Source: Salminus brasiliensis (Eukaryota; Chordata; Actinopteri; Characiformes; Bryconidae). From it: a DNA stretch of 64,000 bases. The notes beneath the pieces are model-generated. The model was not told the origin of the DNA. It did no database searches and worked only from the letters and a program-made list of their open reading frames with translations. Shown here piece after piece: positions 62,601 to 64,000 of this stretch. Each line of letters starts with the position of its first letter. The stretch's first letter is position 1. The stretch spans positions 34,641,191-34,705,190 of the forward strand of contig NC_132893.1 of NCBI RefSeq assembly GCF_030463535.1, read 5' to 3'. Position numbers and translations under genes: made by a program.

Positions 62601-62996
62601 GCTGTCCCATTTATTACATAACGATTGGGATTGGACTCCACTGTTAAAAATGGGGATACAGTGGCCTCTTGTGGCAGCAGCAACTAATTACAACAACAGT
62701 GCTAATGAGAGAGATAGGACCTGCATTATTTGGTGGATTTCACAAAGGACAGAATCATCCAGGTGTCCAAAAGGAGGGTTACCTTACCAGGGTCTACAAA
62801 GACACCCCTGTAACTGTATACTCCTCTGGCCTAAATCAAGCTGATAAAAGTCCCTCCTGAAACACGAGCCAGTGGAAGACTCACCTGATCTCTCTCCCAG
62901 AGCAGAGGCAGTTTATTGTTCTCTATGGCGCTCTTCACCACATGGATATCGTAGTCGTCAATGCGAAAGTTCAAGTCACCAAACCAGAACACTACA
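56696..62996 (-). CDS. inpp5j: Inositol polyphosphate 5-phosphatase J, 3' seven exons (partial)
   Basis: Seven exons on the - strand: 62996-62885, 62343-62234, 60330-60120, 60008-59871, 58453-58388, 58216-58112, 57205-56696, all GT-AG and in frame to a TGA stop. They encode the end of the 5-phosphatase domain ([39 protein letters not shown], the catalytic signature blocks). A SKICH domain follows ([48 protein letters not shown]). A 169-residue Ser/Pro-rich tail ends the protein, with [20 protein letters not shown] and a His run. This order is that of INPP5J/PIPP, which removes the 5-phosphate from PI(3,4,5)P3 and PI(4,5)P2 at the plasma membrane and damps PI3K signalling. INPP5K has the same core but no such tail. 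The 5' exons lie beyond 64000; the last kilobase looks intronic. Confidence 0.93.
57345..57425. repeat. Dispersed fish repeat fragment in inpp5j intron
   Basis: 'ctggtcctggagatctaccc' and 'tcagatccaacacaactggc' match the style of fragments at 54590 and 54920-55010 in the same window. Unclassified. Confidence 0.5.
58540..58795 (+). mobile_element. LINE-type 3' tail in inpp5j intron
   Basis: 'caatgcaaatgacaataaag' followed by 'tctttttgaatccttgaatt' is the conserved L2-like 3' end, preceded by an AT-rich body. It lies opposite to gene orientation. Confidence 0.65.
58806..59095 (+). mobile_element. tRNA-related SINE (family C), plus strand, in inpp5j intron
   Basis: Contains the B-box-like GTTCAAATCC within 'catcagttcaaatcccagca' and ends in a LINE-like tail 'gggatcaataaagtatttct' with TCTGA repeats. 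Other copies are at 52850-53130, 47261-47350 and 47698-47815. Confidence 0.78.
59596..59840. mobile_element. MITE fragment in inpp5j intron
   Basis: Starts GCTATATGGACAAAAGTATT then GGGACGCC and shares 'tttgctctaagctctaccag' and 'gcaggtctggagctctgctg' with 23786-24312. The right end is not recognisable, so it looks truncated. Confidence 0.7.
60415..60675. repeat. Inverted relative of the 'GGTTGC' minisatellite
   Basis: Units such as CATAGCAACCACCTAGCAAC and CCATAGCAA are the reverse complement of the 53320-54115 array. It lies in the inpp5j intron between the exons at 60330 and 62343. Confidence 0.8.
61590..61760. repeat. (GGATATGGATGGGTAT)-type simple repeat in inpp5j intron
   Basis: Loose GGTATGGATATGG units. 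The first 55 bases (GTAAGGACAGGGATATGAAT, GGATATGGATGGGTGCAAAT) recur in the same orientation at 63946-64000, at the window edge. Confidence 0.8.
61890..62110 (+). mobile_element. Probable degenerate SINE family A copy with a 16-G run
   Basis: The tail 'gtggagaaaatgggtaaaaa' and the body 'ctggctggcggccttcaccc' resemble family A loosely. An uninterrupted G run of about 16 lies at 62019-62035. The assignment is tentative. Confidence 0.4.
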
Positions 62997-63682
62997 CTGC
63001 AGAAAAAACAAACCCACGGTGAGCCCAATTACAGTTCAGTAAATCACTGGTATTAGAATAAACACTAATAATAACACTCCTACAGAAAGTGGTGGAGGTT
63101 CTTCATCACTGTGTTCATCATTAGAACATCTCCAAAGTTCTCCTCTCTCATGGAGTCTAGTGTTATTTAGAGTTCTCCTCAGATCAACACCTGGTTTGGT
63201 GGTAAATCAGGGCTTAATGATGGTAAATCAGGTGAGCTGCTGCTGCTGCTGCTGATGGAGTTGAACACATCCTCCACGCTGTGCTGTCTGGACTGGGGGG
63301 CGTCCAGGAGAACCCTGGAGGAACCGAGCTCTGTTCCTCAGTCTAGCTCACAATATCTCACCTACTCTGCACTTTTTTTGCACTTCCAAAAATCACTGGT
63401 GGATTTAAGTCCTGGTGTTCAGTGATATCATCGTTCACCGGCTTTTTTAATTGACAAGCTGTTGAAAGCGCATCAGTGTGCTTGTACTGACACGGCTCGT
63501 CTAGTTAGAAAGAGAATCGTCAAAGTCATGAAGAATTCCGCATGGAAGAATAAACACATGTTTAGGGTAAAGTGTCTCCATTTGGCCCCGAAGCAGCTCC
63601 GCCTGCCTTCCCTGAGGACTTCATGCTAATGGACAATTAGTCGCAAGCTGCAAGGAGGGCAGTTGGACAGTGAATAGCAGTG

Positions 63683-63713
<31 letters not shown>

Positions 63714-64000
63714 CACTTCATGCTGCGGTTGATTCTGTTTTGGGTTACTGTGTGGGATTTCAGTACTCTTACTCTAACCTTCATGCAGATGGTCTGTGTT
63801 TGGCTGAGCGGACGTTTGGAATGATTAAACCAGCTTATTTTAAACCTCTGGATCATGTTTTCATCAGCAGGGTGTATCTTGTTATGGCTTTGCAGGAACA
63901 GGGTTTGGTGACCCTATCTTGGTTCATCGTTGAGCTGTTGGACTGTAAGGGCAGGGATATGAATGGATATGGATGAGTGTAAATATGGATGGGTATGGAA
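62997..64000 (-). other. inpp5j intron (open at window edge)
   Basis: No exon matching the upstream 5-phosphatase domain was found. It contains a GCT triplet tract at 63237-63254, a GA-rich tract at 63687-63713 and the direct repeat described at 61590. Confidence 0.6.

Overview
The window is nuclear DNA from a vertebrate, almost certainly a teleost fish. It holds split genes with GT-AG introns, no bacterial-style ORF packing, fish-type Tc1/mariner, MITE, SINE and LINE-tail repeats, and a great deal of tandem-repeat DNA. The choice of an otophysan (characin, catfish or gymnotiform) lineage is only a guess from repeat style. Most long ORFs that can be drawn are shadows of tandem arrays or antisense frames.

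Three real protein genes can be read exon by exon. (1) A surfactant protein B-like gene (sftpb) lies on the + strand at about 10.9-20.0 kb. It has 11 coding exons and 351 aa: a signal peptide, three saposin-B domains and a C-terminal saposin-A domain. (2) A complete mat2a gene (S-adenosylmethionine synthetase, 395 aa, 9 exons) lies on the - strand at 38.1-31.8 kb. Its 3' UTR runs to about 30.05 kb and carries six hairpins, each with the METTL16 nonamer UACAGARAA in the loop. This is the best regulatory structure in the window: a complete SAM-sensing hp1-hp6 array. (3) The 3' seven exons of inpp5j (proline-rich inositol polyphosphate 5-phosphatase) lie on the - strand at 63.0-56.7 kb: end of the catalytic domain, SKICH domain and a Ser/Pro-rich tail. 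The 5' part lies outside the window. Close linkage of SFTPB and MAT2A is also known in human (2p11), which supports the sftpb call.

Layout: 0-10.8 kb is gene-free with old transposons. 10.9-21 kb is sftpb. 21.6-30 kb is gene-free, with a partly inverted 73-bp array, a MITE, a 42-bp minisatellite and a LINE tail. 30-38.4 kb is mat2a. 38.7-41.6 kb is a roughly 87-copy 33-bp minisatellite starting only about 0.3 kb upstream of the mat2a promoter. 44.2-46.0 kb is a TTCAG pentamer array with an internal 730-bp duplication. 47-54 kb holds SINEs, a Tc1 element split by a retro-insertion with a 5-bp target duplication, and a 'GGTTGC' minisatellite. 55.6-56.6 kb is a 75-bp array directly after the inpp5j stop codon. 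56.7-64 kb is inpp5j.

The genes do not form a pathway together. No CRISPR array, rRNA or functional tRNA gene was seen. No wholly new system is claimed; the strongest leads are the mat2a 3' UTR architecture, the rearranged domain and cysteine pattern of the surfactant-like protein, and the arrays fused to gene ends.
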